Of a DNA stretch of 64,000 bases, positions 1-11,420 are shown in pieces. The notes beneath the pieces are model-generated. The model was not told where the DNA came from, did not search any database, and worked only from the letters and a program-made list of their open reading frames with translations. The position numbers and the translations under genes are program-made. The first letter of the stretch is position 1, and each line of letters begins with the position of its first letter. The stretch is from Saururus chinensis (Eukaryota > Streptophyta > Magnoliopsida > Piperales > Saururaceae), in the NCBI GenBank assembly GCA_035235625.1, contig CP141142.1, positions 47,471,644 through 47,535,643 of the forward strand. Reading direction: 5' to 3'.

Positions 1-2038
1 GAAAGACTCTGGTCTAACTCTCATTGAGTTAGGAACATCTAGTTTTATAAAAAATATATTATAATGCCCTTAATGACATTACGGTAATTTTTCACATGGA
101 ATAAGGTCTTTTCCGTTCTTTGGTACGTCCTTGACCTCTCAAGAGGTTTCGCTCTCATATTAGCACATTGATTCCATTCAGTCTTTTCATTGGGGAATTT
201 TTGTTATTTTATTTAGGGTCTTCCTAAACTCCGATGGGTCTAAAATTATTCTCATGAGTACTCTTTGATGTCATGAGCCCGTAGTAGTTTTTAGATATTT
301 TATGAGGCTATAAATCCCTTAAAGCAACTTTGGTTCCCTCAAAGGTTCACTCATAACCCTAGGGGAAAAATAATTAATTATTCACTTACATAGATTTTTT
401 CCCACTGTGTAGCTTAGTCTAAATTCAGGTTACATCATTGTCTCTCATTAAAAAAAATTCTAATTTAAAACTCTACTCATAGGCCCCTGGATTAGATTGA
501 GTCAAATAATTAAATATTATTACGGTTCACTTATAAGGATAAAAGTATCATTTTAACCATTTTCACAAATTTTTTCGGAAGGTAGAAGTCCCTGGATAGG
601 ACCCAGGTAAGGAATTTTATTTTTTCCCCAAAATGGCCAGGGTTTTAAACCTTGGCCCGATAGGCCTTGGGTTTATATGCCATGCCCATGAGGCAAGGCT
701 GCGGGCCATGCACCTCCGTCCTCTTCCTCCAGCAAAACTCCTACTGGAGGTGGGAAATAGATGAGAGGCAAGGCCAAGCGCAACCGCTAGCCAGTGGCAA
801 AATTCTACCAGTATTGATGAAAACCAAGGGACAGAGGGATGAGGCAAGTCCTTTGGCTGTTAAGCGGCCTGCAGATCTGGCATCCAACCCTCTGCAACTC
901 TCTCTCCGGCTAGAATGATGGAACAGGGCAGACCCCTAGGGTTGGTGATGGCAACTCTCAATCACTGAAGTAGTCAGAGGTGCTCTCCTCATCTGCAAGA
1001 GAACCCGAAGTGTGTCTGTTGGAGGCCTGGACCACCGTGGCGGCATCGACCATCTCCACCCAGCAGAGCCAGAAAGACAAACTAGTTCTGTGAAGATTCA
1101 CAGCCGGTGGCTTGTAGAGCAGCCATTCTGGATGCAACTGAAAGGGGAGGAAATAAAGATGGAGGTGTCATGTCGATGTCCTCCCTACCGTCGTGCTACT
1201 AGCCACCTTAAGGAACCCAACGTCAGAAAGAAAGAAGAGAATGAAGAAGGGGAGAACTGCTCATGTCCCCCTCTCGTCCAACAATCCTTCATGGAGGCAG
1301 CATAATAGGTGGTGGCAGAGTGGCCTACCGGCATGTGGCCAACCGACACAGTGGCTAGGTCCAGCCGACCATTCGGTGAGTGAGTGGTTGTGCAACGCTC
1401 ATGTGAAACAAAATAATATAACTACTAATCTAAGTCAAGCACACAAGTACTTAACAATTATTATAATTTCCACGTTGTAAGTAGTGTCATTAAGCGATTC
1501 TCTCGTCGAGACTCCGGTCTTTGCAAACAACGCTCCTCACCTTTTCCATCGTAGGTGAGACTCACCAAAAACTCCCCCAATGCCTCCTTCTCACTCTTCC
1601 CTTAAAGCCAAAAACTCCTAGTTGAAGCCCTAGTTAGCCCTTTTATATTAATAGAGACTAGAAAACCTTAATCTGTTTAAATTTGGGCCAAAACACACCT
1701 ACTAGGATGCTTAATTAGAATATTTTTTATTAATTTTTGAAACTTCAATTACATAGGCCTATAAAGTGCATTAAAAGGCCCAATTGCACATTTAATTTGA
1801 GAAAATGGGCCTTGCGCAATATGTTTAACTTTGAATAGTCATATCTCCTTCATTCAAACTCCAATTTGTACAATCTTTGTTGCGTTTCGAAGATATTTAT
1901 GTCTTCTTTATAATCAAATAGTTATCAACACTAAATTCTACATATTTAGGAAGTTATTTAAATAAGAAATTAAAGGGTCAAACTCTCTATTTTTCACATG
2001 GTTAAGTTTCAAAACCTAAGAAAATCTAGGATATTACA
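1..2038 (+). mobile_element. LTR (family A), 3' part, cut by window start
   Basis: The stretch is collinear with the two complete family-A solo LTRs at 3804-11061 and, inverted, 54542-57959: the block at 20-150 matches about 5240-5370, and the tail (about 1830-2038, ending GGATATTACA) matches the 3' ends of both. The middle (about 620-1400) is more GC-rich, as in the other copies. No gag or pol coding is present; the short open frames here are chance frames. Its 5' end lies outside the window, so its TSD cannot be tested. Confidence 0.7.
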
Positions 2039-3560
2039 ATTCGTGTTTGGACCCAAGGGTGGCACCTATTACTCAATGGGTTCCAAACATGTCTGCATCT
2101 ATTTTTTTTAAATCTCAAACTTACCCCTTATTATCTATGTCCCCTTTCTTATTTGTAACCATTATTTCCACCAGCCCAAACACAAGGACCACTGCCTCTG
2201 CCAACTTGCTACCACCTCCACCACTCTACTGCCACCGCCTTCACCTCCATCACCCATTTGTTGTTGCTTTTGCCTCTACCACCTTGTCAACATTGTTCCT
2301 ATGCCATCCTACTACCATTTCCACCATCACCTTCTACACCACCACCACTTTTAGCTTTATTTCTACAATTGTACAATTACTGTTGTGGCACCACAACCTC
2401 CCCCCACCACTGCCAAGTTATGGCTGGTCATACACAATCATCCTGCCAACCACCACTACTGTTCTGCCACCTCCAACACTCACATCACCATCACTACAAT
2501 ATAAATTTACTACACCACCACCAAATTATGATTGGTCATACACAATCATCTCATCAGCCGCCGCCACTATTTAGCTATCTCCAACACTTATCTCCACCTA
2601 CATCACTATCACTACAATATAAATTTACTATTGAGTACAATAAAATTAGTCTTGTTAACGTGCATTGGGTAACGCACATTGGGCGCATATGCACTGGGCA
2701 CATGTCAGTTGCACAACGATCTTGATCATGTAGCCAAGGTAGTAGGGGAAATGCATCTGCCCCTTGATCCAACAAATCATCATGTGCATGTTGAGAAGTG
2801 CCCGGGTGGACATGTGCACAAGCTGGGCTCTTCTTAACTATTCTAAAAAAAATATAGTGTAGTAACTTGCACTACAAGTGCTAGCCATTAGTGGCTCTAA
2901 TGCCCACCACCACCTCGGCCATCACTACCTTCAAAAAGCTCCTGTAAGCTCCGGTAGAAATAGACACAATATAGTTTAATTGTATAAACTTACAAATATA
3001 ATGCGTACCTTAGAATAAAAATATACTTCGTATAACACACCCACCCCACCTCCGCCTACTGGGGTGCGGTGGTGCAAAAGAGCTAACATATGTAGGGGCA
3101 TAGTAATGGGTAATTGATGGTGCAAGGGCATAGTAAGAAGGCAGGATGATGACACAAGAAAGTTAGGTTGGGTGCCGGCAAGTTTGGCATAGGTGGAGGA
3201 CAAGATGGGCCAGTGATGGTCTAGGACATGGACCTAATGGAAGTCCGAAGGGATTGATAAAGAGGCAATAGGTGGCATGAGAACTAGCTAGGACGCGGTG
3301 GAGTAGTTGGCAAAGCAATGATATGATGGTGTGTGTTACTAAAAGCTGCCTTCCCCCTGAGTAACATGTGTCATTGGATTGAAATCCGATGGCCTGTAAT
3401 GCCCCAAACCATGCAATCGCAGATGAGCCATGACTCATATTAATGAGACTCATTTTAATAGGAGTACAAGCACTATATCATGAAGATTTTTTCCAAAAGA
3501 AAACAAACCCTTCTATGGTAGCTAAGATTCACAATTACTAATAACAAAACTTATAATATT
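2039..3560. other. Gene-free stretch with CCACCA-rich duplication
   Basis: No supported gene. Positions about 2160-2640 are rich in CCA/CAC trinucleotides and contain a segment of roughly 110 bp repeated in tandem (about 2410-2515 and 2520-2635; both contain TGGTCATACACAATCATC and ACTACAATATAAATTTACTA). The proline/histidine-rich open frames over it follow from the base composition. The rest is unassigned. Confidence 0.5.
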
Positions 3561-3803
3561 ATTACTATCTCAAAATCTATAAATAAACAATGTTATCTAT
3601 CTAAGTGCAAGTTTCTCATTGAAAATAAATAATGAAGTAAAGTTGACTCTCATGCCATTATTACAATTCTTCAAAAATTATGAAAATAAGGAAACTAAGT
3701 CCTATTAGCGCTATGTTGTCCTCAATCCCATGCTTCCTAGTCATGGTTTGACTTCTCTTTGTCTAATAATCCTACATCATCATAATGTTGAATATATAAA
3801 TAT
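3561..3803 (+). mobile_element. LTR fragment (family A), left part of a split copy
   Basis: About 3590-3740 aligns with 3990-4115 inside the next LTR (shared AAGTTTGTCAT-like and AAGTAAAGTTG..CTCTCA segments). The matching right part appears to be 11062-11420. The 7.3-kb LTR at 3804-11061 therefore sits inside an older copy of its own family. Confidence 0.55.
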
Positions 3804-6729
3804 TGTCACGGCCTAAAATTTTAAAACCTTATATAATAAAGGATGTGTGATAAATCAAGAGGATTTTTTTTCTTAAATACAAAGCAAAACCATTCGATTA
3901 AATATTTAGGTCTTGATAATTGGGGTAATATCAAAATATATGATATTACTACACGTATTCAAAGTCCATAATTAGTAGGTTAACCCTCTAAGTATAAGTT
4001 TGTCATCCATATGAAAATAAATAGTCAAGTAAAGTTGGCTCTCACACTAGTAATTGTAGTTAGTTACATAATTGCAAAAGTAAGAAACTAGATCCTAATA
4101 GTACAACGTCGTCATTAATCCCCAACCGATGCCCTAGTCTTGCTAGTCCTCGCCTAAATAGTTTGCAACCAATAAGACAAAACAACAATAGAACATTTCT
4201 TCCCTTTGGAGGTTCGGATCAGGCCAACATCATCAGATGTTAGTTGCCTACATATTTATTTGACAACATCTTCAATGTTACTTTCAAAAAGATCAGATTA
4301 AAACGTAATTATGCCTAGAAACTACAATATCTCAAGAAGCATAATATCAAACATACAATGCTTACGTGTTTGATGCAAGTCTTTTAGTTGTTCCACTTGT
4401 TTTAATTAAAAAATTAATAATAAGTATATTTATTAATTATCTCACCAACCTTTGTTTAATAATTAATATCCCTGTCTAATCCCAAAGATTGATAGACTCA
4501 TCAAATGTCAAGCTAAGTGACATCTAATAGAACCACCGTGGACCATCATAAAAGGGAATTATCCATAGTGCAGCCCTGAAATATACTAGGAAATACCATA
4601 ATCCATCCTAGCCCTTAAGTACCTGGTAAGAGTGGAAAGACATGACCCACAATTACACCTTAATAGAATTGGTAGGAAAAGCCAACTAAGTAGGATGTTA
4701 GCTACTCCAAATGCGTGTATACTAAATGATATTGAATATATTAATTGTGAGAAAATGCACACGTAGAACTCCATCCAACCGAGAGGTGGAATGACACAAG
4801 CAAATCAACATATCCTCAATAGTGCTAATACTTAGAAAAACCATTCTATCCATGCTTGACAAATAGGCTAGGATTCAAAATGACTATCTAAACCCTATCA
4901 GTCGCTTTGAGATTATGGTCAAAACTCAAAACTGACATAGGTTCATTAACTAAGGCAAATTGTCAGGTCAAATGCCTTATTCACTCTGTGAACTAGTCCT
5001 AGACTCCTCTAAGGGTATTTTAACCTTTATCTTGATTAAATGTTCTCGCCCAATCTAAAGCTATTTATTTCCCCTTGATTAATATTTTATTAATCTTAAG
5101 TTAGTGATAGATTACTATCAAAATAATAATTGTAAACATTAAAGGAAATAAAAGCATAAATAATACGGGCCCACACAGGTCCCATAGATAGTACTAACAA
5201 AGCTCAACTTAATTATGGCATTAGAAAAACTCGTGCTCTTGTGATCTAACTCTTCTCGGGTTAGGAACATTTTCTTTATGAAAATGGGTTATAATGCAAC
5301 TAAGGGCATTAATATAATTTTTTACATGAGACATGGTCCTCTCCATTCTTGTGTAAGTTCTTGACCTCTAAAGAGGTTTTACTCTCTTATTGGCCAATTG
5401 ATTCCATTCATGAGAATGCGGTTAGTCTTCTCATAGAGGTATTTATTTTATTTTGATCAAGATCTTCCTAAATTTCAATGGGCCAAAAACTAATCTTAAG
5501 AGTACTTCTTAATGTAATGGACCCGTGATAATTTTTTATACATTTTATGGGGTTACAAACCCCTTTAACCGACCTTTCACTCTACAGTTTACCCTTAACC
5601 CTAAAGATAAAATAATCAATTATACACTTATCGAGAATTTTCCCCACCATATGGCTCAATTTAAATTTAGGCTACACCCTTAACTATCACTGAGATTTTT
5701 TCTCAAATTTTAACTTCTCTCATAAGCCCCTAAATTGGTGCCTACGTCGGGTAATTAAACATTATTATATTTTACCCATTAGGGTAAAATAGATATTTTA
5801 TAGCCTCTTGAGATTTATTCCGAGCCTAAAACTTGGTCAGAACGCTCATGAAAGTTTTTGGGTTCATTGCTAATTTTCACAAATTTTTTAGGCAAGTTAA
5901 AGTTGCTAAACTAGACCTGGTTCATAACTTTTTTTTAGACTAGTTTGAACCTAGGCCAGACTACCTGGCTGGGTCCTGGCCAAACAGGTTAGGTGACCCG
6001 ACCTGGGCTCAAACCGGAACTTGATTACCCACTTTTGCGGGTCATCTTCCCTGCAATTGGCTAGAGGTTGCTGGCCTCTCGAGGCCGCCGTTGGTCGCCA
6101 CAGTGGGGCGAGGACCAGGCTTGGTTGAATTGTCATTGAGCGGCGATTCTCCTTGACTTGGCCCTTGTAACGACCCGACCCGAGCCGGGCCCACAAAATC
6201 ACTAATAAGAAATTTTCTCTTTCCTTGAGCCAGGAATCATCGTCTAAGTGCGAGAGGTACAACGTTCGTCTACGCACTACGGAGCTTTAAGGCTTCCTCG
6301 TACGTAGACTTAGGTTGTAACGAACACGTACACATGACGAAGCTTCATAGTTCGTTGCGTGTAAAACAGAATAAAACATATTATTATAATGATTTGGATC
6401 GGGCCAACGTTGCCTTGCCGTTGGTTGCCTACGTACATATTGGATATTATCCCAATACGATCGGATCCGAACGTAGTTCTGCCAAATGACTACTACATAC
6501 AACAAGCATCACAAAATCATACGTATAAAATATATATCTCCGAATATTTAGTCGGAGTGTACAAAAACTCGTCATATATCGGAGTCAAGCGAAAATTAAT
6601 AAACCAAAAACATACATCTCGCTCTACCACCGAGCGGGATCAAAACTACACATATACATCTTGCTCTATCACTGAGCCGAGACCGAGAACACAAATTACA
6701 TGTCTCGCTCTACCCTAGAGCGAGACCAC

Positions 6730-7080
6730 ACACGTCATATAAGTATACATCATGACATCTAGGCACATAGCATAGTATATAGGCACATAGCATGACATAT
6801 AGGCACATAGCATAGTATATAGGCACATAGCATGACATATAGGCACATAACATAGTATATAGGCACATAGCATGGCATATAGGTACACAGCATAGTATAT
6901 AGGCACATAGCATAGTATATAGGCACATAGCATGACATATAGGCACATAGCGTAGTATATAGGCACATAGCATGGCATATAGGCACATAGCATGACATAT
7001 AGGTACATAGCATAGTATATAGGCACATAGCATGACATATAGGCACCTAGCATGGCATATAGATACATAGCATATAGGTA
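6730..7080. repeat. 20-bp minisatellite, about 17 copies
   Basis: A unit of about 20 bp (CACATAGCATAGTATATAGG) is repeated, mainly alternating between a CATAGTATAT form and a CATGACATAT form, so the higher-order period is about 40 bp. It lies in the U3-like part of the B1 LTR. On the minus strand all three frames stay open across it, because 20 is not a multiple of 3 and the unit contains no stop in that orientation. The Cys/Tyr/Met-rich frames are repeat artefacts. Confidence 0.9.
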
Positions 7081-7389
7081 TAGTAGCGGAATACAGAGTT
7101 GATTACTGCCCTTATGTCTCGTATAGTAGCGGTATACGGAGTTGCTCACACGAGCATCCTCCCCTTCAGATCCGAAGATATTAGACGGAGCTTATTCTGA
7201 CCTCCATACGTTCCTCGTCTTGTACCGAAAGACTACGTATAAATGTTCTCCTTGCCATAGACTCTTCTCGTTTCCTATGCCCGTGACTGGCGGACAGAAC
7301 CTCCCCTAGTCTGGATTACTTCTCTTGATGTAGCTTGGCAACTTCAGACAGAATCCCGTCTTGCTCCGGGCCCATATTTCTTGTTCGTT

Positions 7390-7915
7390 GCTCGAGGATG
7401 ACGGGTGGAGCCTCTCCTTGTCTCGGGGCATTTCCTCCTTATACGGTTGCCGAATCAAAGAATGGACCTCTCCATCGTGTAGAACATACTTGATTTAGTC
7501 AAGAACGCCTCTTAGACTGACTAAATCGGAGTTGGGATGGCCAGAAACAGAGAAAACAAAGTTTGTCGGTACGAGTAGAACCTTTCTTTGTCTTGGGGCA
7601 TTTCCTCTTCATACGATTGCCAACTCAGAAAATGGAACCCTCCACCACGTAGAACATACTCGATTTAGTCAAGAACGCCTCTTGGACCGACTAAATCGGA
7701 GTTGGGATGGCCAGAAACAGAGAAAATGAAGTTCGTCGGTGCATGAAGATAACGGGCAGGACCTCCTCTTGTCTTGGGATGTTTCTTTATCATACAGTCT
7801 CCAACTCGAAGAACGGACAGCTCCATTGCGTAGAGCATACTCAATTTAGTAGGAAATGGGTCTTAAACGGCCTTAATCGGCCTCAGAACGGTCAGAAACG
7901 GGGGTAGAGAAGTTC
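7390..7915 (+). repeat. Three ~175-bp tandem repeats upstream of an LTR TATA box
   Basis: Units start near 7390, 7565 and 7740. Each contains the order CTTGTCT.GGG, a CATACG/CATACA box, AACATACT.GATTTAGT and CGGAGTTGGGATGGCCAGAA or its diverged equivalent. The third is the most diverged. Similar GTAGAAT..CCTTGATTTAGTAGG motifs occur in the B2 LTR near 25110 and 25270. Position upstream of the TATA box suggests repeated cis-regulatory units of the retroelement; this is inference. Confidence 0.75.
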
Positions 7916-7941
7916 TGGGTCAGAGAAGGAACGAAATGGGG

Positions 7942-7949
7942 TATATATA
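7942..7949 (+). promoter_or_regulatory. Putative LTR TATA box (B1)
   Basis: TATATATAG follows the triple repeat directly and precedes the GC-rich segment. The same GGGTATATATAG string sits at 25400-25410 in the related B2 LTR, so it is conserved between the copies. Confidence 0.6.
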
Positions 7950-9011
7950 GACCCCCGAGCCGTCGAAACCGCGGCGCCGTGCCGCCAAATCCGCGCGCGG
8001 CTCGCGCCCGCGCGTTACGCGGGTCGCATTCGTGCGCGGAACCGTGGCGTGCGCGAAACCGCGGCGCCCGCGGTAACGCGGGCGCGCGTCGCGCTGGCTC
8101 GCGCTGCAGCTCGCGCCAGTCGCGCGCCGCGCGCCGGCTCACCCATTTTCCATTTTTCTTTTTTTTATTTTTATACTCCAAATTACAAACGCGCGTATCT
8201 TCCTACCCCGGATTTGGATTCGCGCGTTCTTGGTACCATTGGACTCGTATTGACGAGCCCTTCGATACTAACCCACTTAAAGCAGTAAATCACACTATTT
8301 CCAAGTGGGTCCCGCCTATAAAGCACGTTTCTCAAATATCATAATTTCTGGTCCCAACCTCTGTTTCGCGCGTTCTTCGAATCGTTACGCTTATTATGCC
8401 AAGCTCTACATAACTACAGGTATTTCATCTAATGAAAACCCTTAACATTAATCTCAAATTACCGAATTACCCTTAACCCTCCCGGGTTAAGCGTAATTGA
8501 AAAACGGGTCGTTACAGCCCTACTCTTGTCCAGTGCCCAGCCTTGTCCCCCTTTTCCCTTTATTTCTGCAGCTTCTAGCCAAGGTAGTATTGCGGTTGGC
8601 TGCCACAACGGGCCATGGGCCAGGCTGGATCAGATCACGGTCGTCCAGCAATTCTAGGATTATTGGTTCCTCCTCCAACTAGTGACTGTGTCGCACCTCT
8701 CCCCACTTCGGCTAGAGCTTTGTTTTACCTTTTTTTCTTCTTTTTTCCTGCACTACCTTCTCGATGCAATGGTCTGCTGCCATGGATGGGTGAGGTCCAA
8801 GCTCAATTGGATTGTGGTCGTCTAGCGATTCTGGGAGCCCCTACCCTGCCTCCATCTTGGGTGGTCCTGCTAGCGCCTAGAGCCTTTTGTTTTGTTTTTA
8901 ACTACTACCACTCACATGAGGGGACCTAGCCCTTGCGGCCATGGTCGGTGCAGCTAGAGCCCCTGTGTTCAACAAACCCAACACGAAAGTGGGCAACCGG
9001 AGTTTGGCCAT

Positions 9012-10379
9012 TGATAAGTATGAAATATATATCTATTTTATATACCTTTTTACCTTATTTGCTAGTATAGATTTGGTTAATTTAGAGTTAGTTATGGTTT
9101 ATTTAGATTAAGATAGATATTAGTATTTTAGTTTAATTATTAATAATTTTATAGTTATTAGTAGTTTAGATATGTATTTGAACAAAGTTAGGATTTTAAT
9201 TATATTATACATGTCTAAAAGATGATATTTTATATTTTGTAGAAAAAGTGCGCTTATCGAGGTACTTGGATGATGTTTGGAATAATTAAAAATAGTTTTG
9301 ACATGCTTTAAAGTGATTTGGACAACTTTTCAGAGTTATAAACAAGTTAGAAATTAATATGGACATGAAGAAAAAGCTTAATGAACAGAATATGGACTGT
9401 CCAGGAAAACTGTCCAGATTGCAAAAATAGTGTAGCCGTTCGAACGGGCATGCAGGGCGTTGGAACGACATAACGTGCAGTTTCCTAGTTTGACCCAAAT
9501 TTCAATCCTTTTTATATTGGACTTCTTCCTACGAAACTTATGCCTATAAAAAGACATATTTGACTTAAAATTGAGGGATTCCAGGAGATTTTATGAAAAG
9601 AAAAAAAGAAGAAGAAGATGGAAGAGAACTCAAAGCTTTCAATGGAGATTCAAGTGCTTTCTTCTACAATGGAAGGCTAAACTTTTCTTTTACTTAGGAG
9701 TTGATGAAGCTATAGATAAGTTTCAGTTTCTTTTCTTTTTAATTTAGATCTCAGTTGTGAATGATGACAATTGTATGATATGAATTTCCTTTTTAATTGA
9801 AGAGCTTTTAATGTTTATTTAAGTCTATGTTGATTTATTGTCTTGTAGACGATAGATTGATATGGTTTTGATATTTGCATCGATTCTAATTTCTGTGATT
9901 TAGATGAGATGGTCATACAATAGTTTTAATGTTCAGATAATTAATAACTTGGATGAGTTATACTAAGATTAGACGGGTCATGCCTATAGCTAGTTTAGTG
10001 TAGATGATTCGTGCTATTGTCGAAGATAGTTCATACCATGGAATTTAATTAATGAATCTTTCTAAAGTAATTCTAGCTTGTAGCTGAGAATACTTGTTCA
10101 TATTCACACTAGATTTAGATTAAGAGTTAAGGAATTGTTATGGTTCTATAGTGGATTCGATTTCTTAAGTAAATTCTATCATATTAATCTCTTGTTTTTA
10201 AACTAGTTGATTTCTTTCCTTTACTTAATTAAAGTTTAAGTTTGTTTTAGTTTTCAATCAACAAATTCCTCTTTAGATTTAGTGATAATCCATCTGTCCC
10301 TGAGGTTCGACAACCCTTAAATACTTATCCTAGTACAATTACCTTGTACACTTGCAAATGGTTTAATTATAAACGATCA
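9012..10379 (+). mobile_element. Solo LTR (family C), TSD GCCAT
   Basis: It starts TGATAAGTATG and ends TAAACGATCA. Flanking GCCAT is present at 9007-9011 and 10380-10384. Length 1368 bp. It has a TATA-like TATAAAAAG (9545-9553) and a terminal GAGGTTCGACAACCC segment (about 10302-10316) that I associate with plant Ty3-type LTR 3' ends. It is inserted in the A2 LTR. No coding region. Confidence 0.88.
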
Positions 10380-10413
10380 GCCATTTGGTGCTTGGCTGGC
10401 CTTCCACCGGCCG

Positions 10414-10415
<2 letters not shown>

Positions 10416-10452
<37 letters not shown>
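10416..10452. repeat. (TA)n microsatellite
   Basis: About 18 uninterrupted TA dinucleotides in the A2 LTR, shortly after the C insertion. Confidence 0.95.
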
Positions 10453-10455
<3 letters not shown>

Positions 10456-11061
10456 TTTTTTATTCCAATTCCACAATTACAACAAATCTATTAATTATTA
10501 CTAATTACGTTTAAGGATTGAATTATTGAGCAATCTTTCATCACCACCACTGGTCTTCAAGCTCGCTCCTCTTCCCCTTTGTCACCAGCTGGACTTACTG
10601 GAAAACTCTTTAGCATCTCCTTCTTCATCCAAGTTTGTCCAAGCCAAAAGCTCTCATCTCAAAAGCACTAGGTGAGTATTTAAAATTAATGGGAATTAGG
10701 GTTCCTAATCCCCTAAGGATTTTGGGTCAACTAAACCTCCTATAAGGAGCCTTCTAAATCTATTCGTGTCACTATAGTTTACCGGGCCTACAAAGCACCT
10801 GAAATGGCCCACGTGCGCATCTAATTAGGGTTAATGGGCCCTACATGTCATGTTTAACTTTGAACGGTCATATCTCCCTCATGCGAACTCCGATTTGCAT
10901 TCTTGGTGACGTTTTGAAGTTCTTTCTGTATATTTTCTAATATCATTGATTTTAGCTCTAATTTTTTTTTGGAATTTATTCGAATAAGAAGGTCAAATGG
11001 CCAAACACACTATTTTCCATGTGGTTAAGTTTCGAAACCTAGGAAATTTCTGTATATTACA

Positions 11062-11420
11062 AATACACAGTAGGATAACACAACAAAGCTAATAAATTCA
11101 AGTCTGTATTAGATTTCAAGAAGGTCATCAATTGTTCTACTTGTACTAGTTGACAATAAACTTCATTAATTATCTCATTAGTCCATGTTCAATAATTAAT
11201 AAGTAATTTGGCTAATCCCTTGGATAGACAAACACATCACACATCAACCAAATTGATATATGATACAAACCACCATGACCCATCCACTAAAAGCCTATAG
11301 TTAGATGTCAAATAAGTGTTATCATGAACTACTAGCTACGAAAGTCTAAGGTGTTGAAGATAGCTTAAAACCTTGTAAAAATAAAATTCATTGTTAGCTT
11401 TAATTAGTAGTACTTGAACA
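11062..11420 (+). mobile_element. LTR fragment (family A), right part of the split copy
   Basis: About 11100-11290 matches 4360-4560 in the A2 LTR (shared TTAATTATCTCA, TTCAATAATTAATA, ACCACCATGACC-type segments). Together with 3561-3803 it forms the older LTR into which A2 inserted. Confidence 0.5.

Larger units (their letters stand above)
6166..8516 (+). mobile_element. Solo LTR (family B1), TSD GCCCT
   Basis: It starts TGTAACGACCCG and ends CGGGTCGTTACA, a 12-bp perfect terminal inverted repeat with TG..CA ends. GCCCT flanks both sides (6161-6165 and 8517-8521), so the boundaries are exact. Inside, in order, are a block shared with other LTR families (about 6386-6490), a 20-bp minisatellite (6730-7080), three diverged copies of a ~175-bp unit (7390-7915), a TATA box (7942-7949), a GC-rich segment (about 7970-8140) and an AT-rich tail. 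The order resembles regulatory repeats, promoter and R/U5. It has no gag-pol. Confidence 0.9.
3804..11061 (+). mobile_element. Solo LTR (family A2) with two nested insertions
   Basis: It begins TGTCACGGCC at 3804 and ends TATATTACA at 11061. The flanks are AATAT (3799-3803) and AATAC (11062-11066), a 5-bp TSD with one C/T difference. Removing the nested solo LTRs at 6166-8516 and 9012-10379 with one TSD copy each leaves about 3.53 kb, close to the 3.42 kb of the related inverted copy at 54542-57959. It has no internal coding region, so it is read as a solo LTR left by LTR-LTR recombination. The 3' portion carries conserved segments such as GGTCATATCTCCCTCATG near 10868. Confidence 0.8.

Noticed and set aside
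2047-2725. Pro/His/Thr-rich plus-strand ORFs
   Set aside because: They arise from CCA-rich sequence with an internal tandem duplication; no domain, no start context, no splice support.
6710-7149. Three overlapping minus-strand ORFs (Cys/Tyr/Met-rich)
   Set aside because: They are translations of a 20-bp minisatellite; periodicity and lack of any non-repeat sequence argue against a protein.
3804-11061. Reading this interval as one full-length LTR retrotransposon
   Set aside because: There are no two similar direct terminal repeats and no pol; its size is explained by two nested solo LTRs with their own TSDs.
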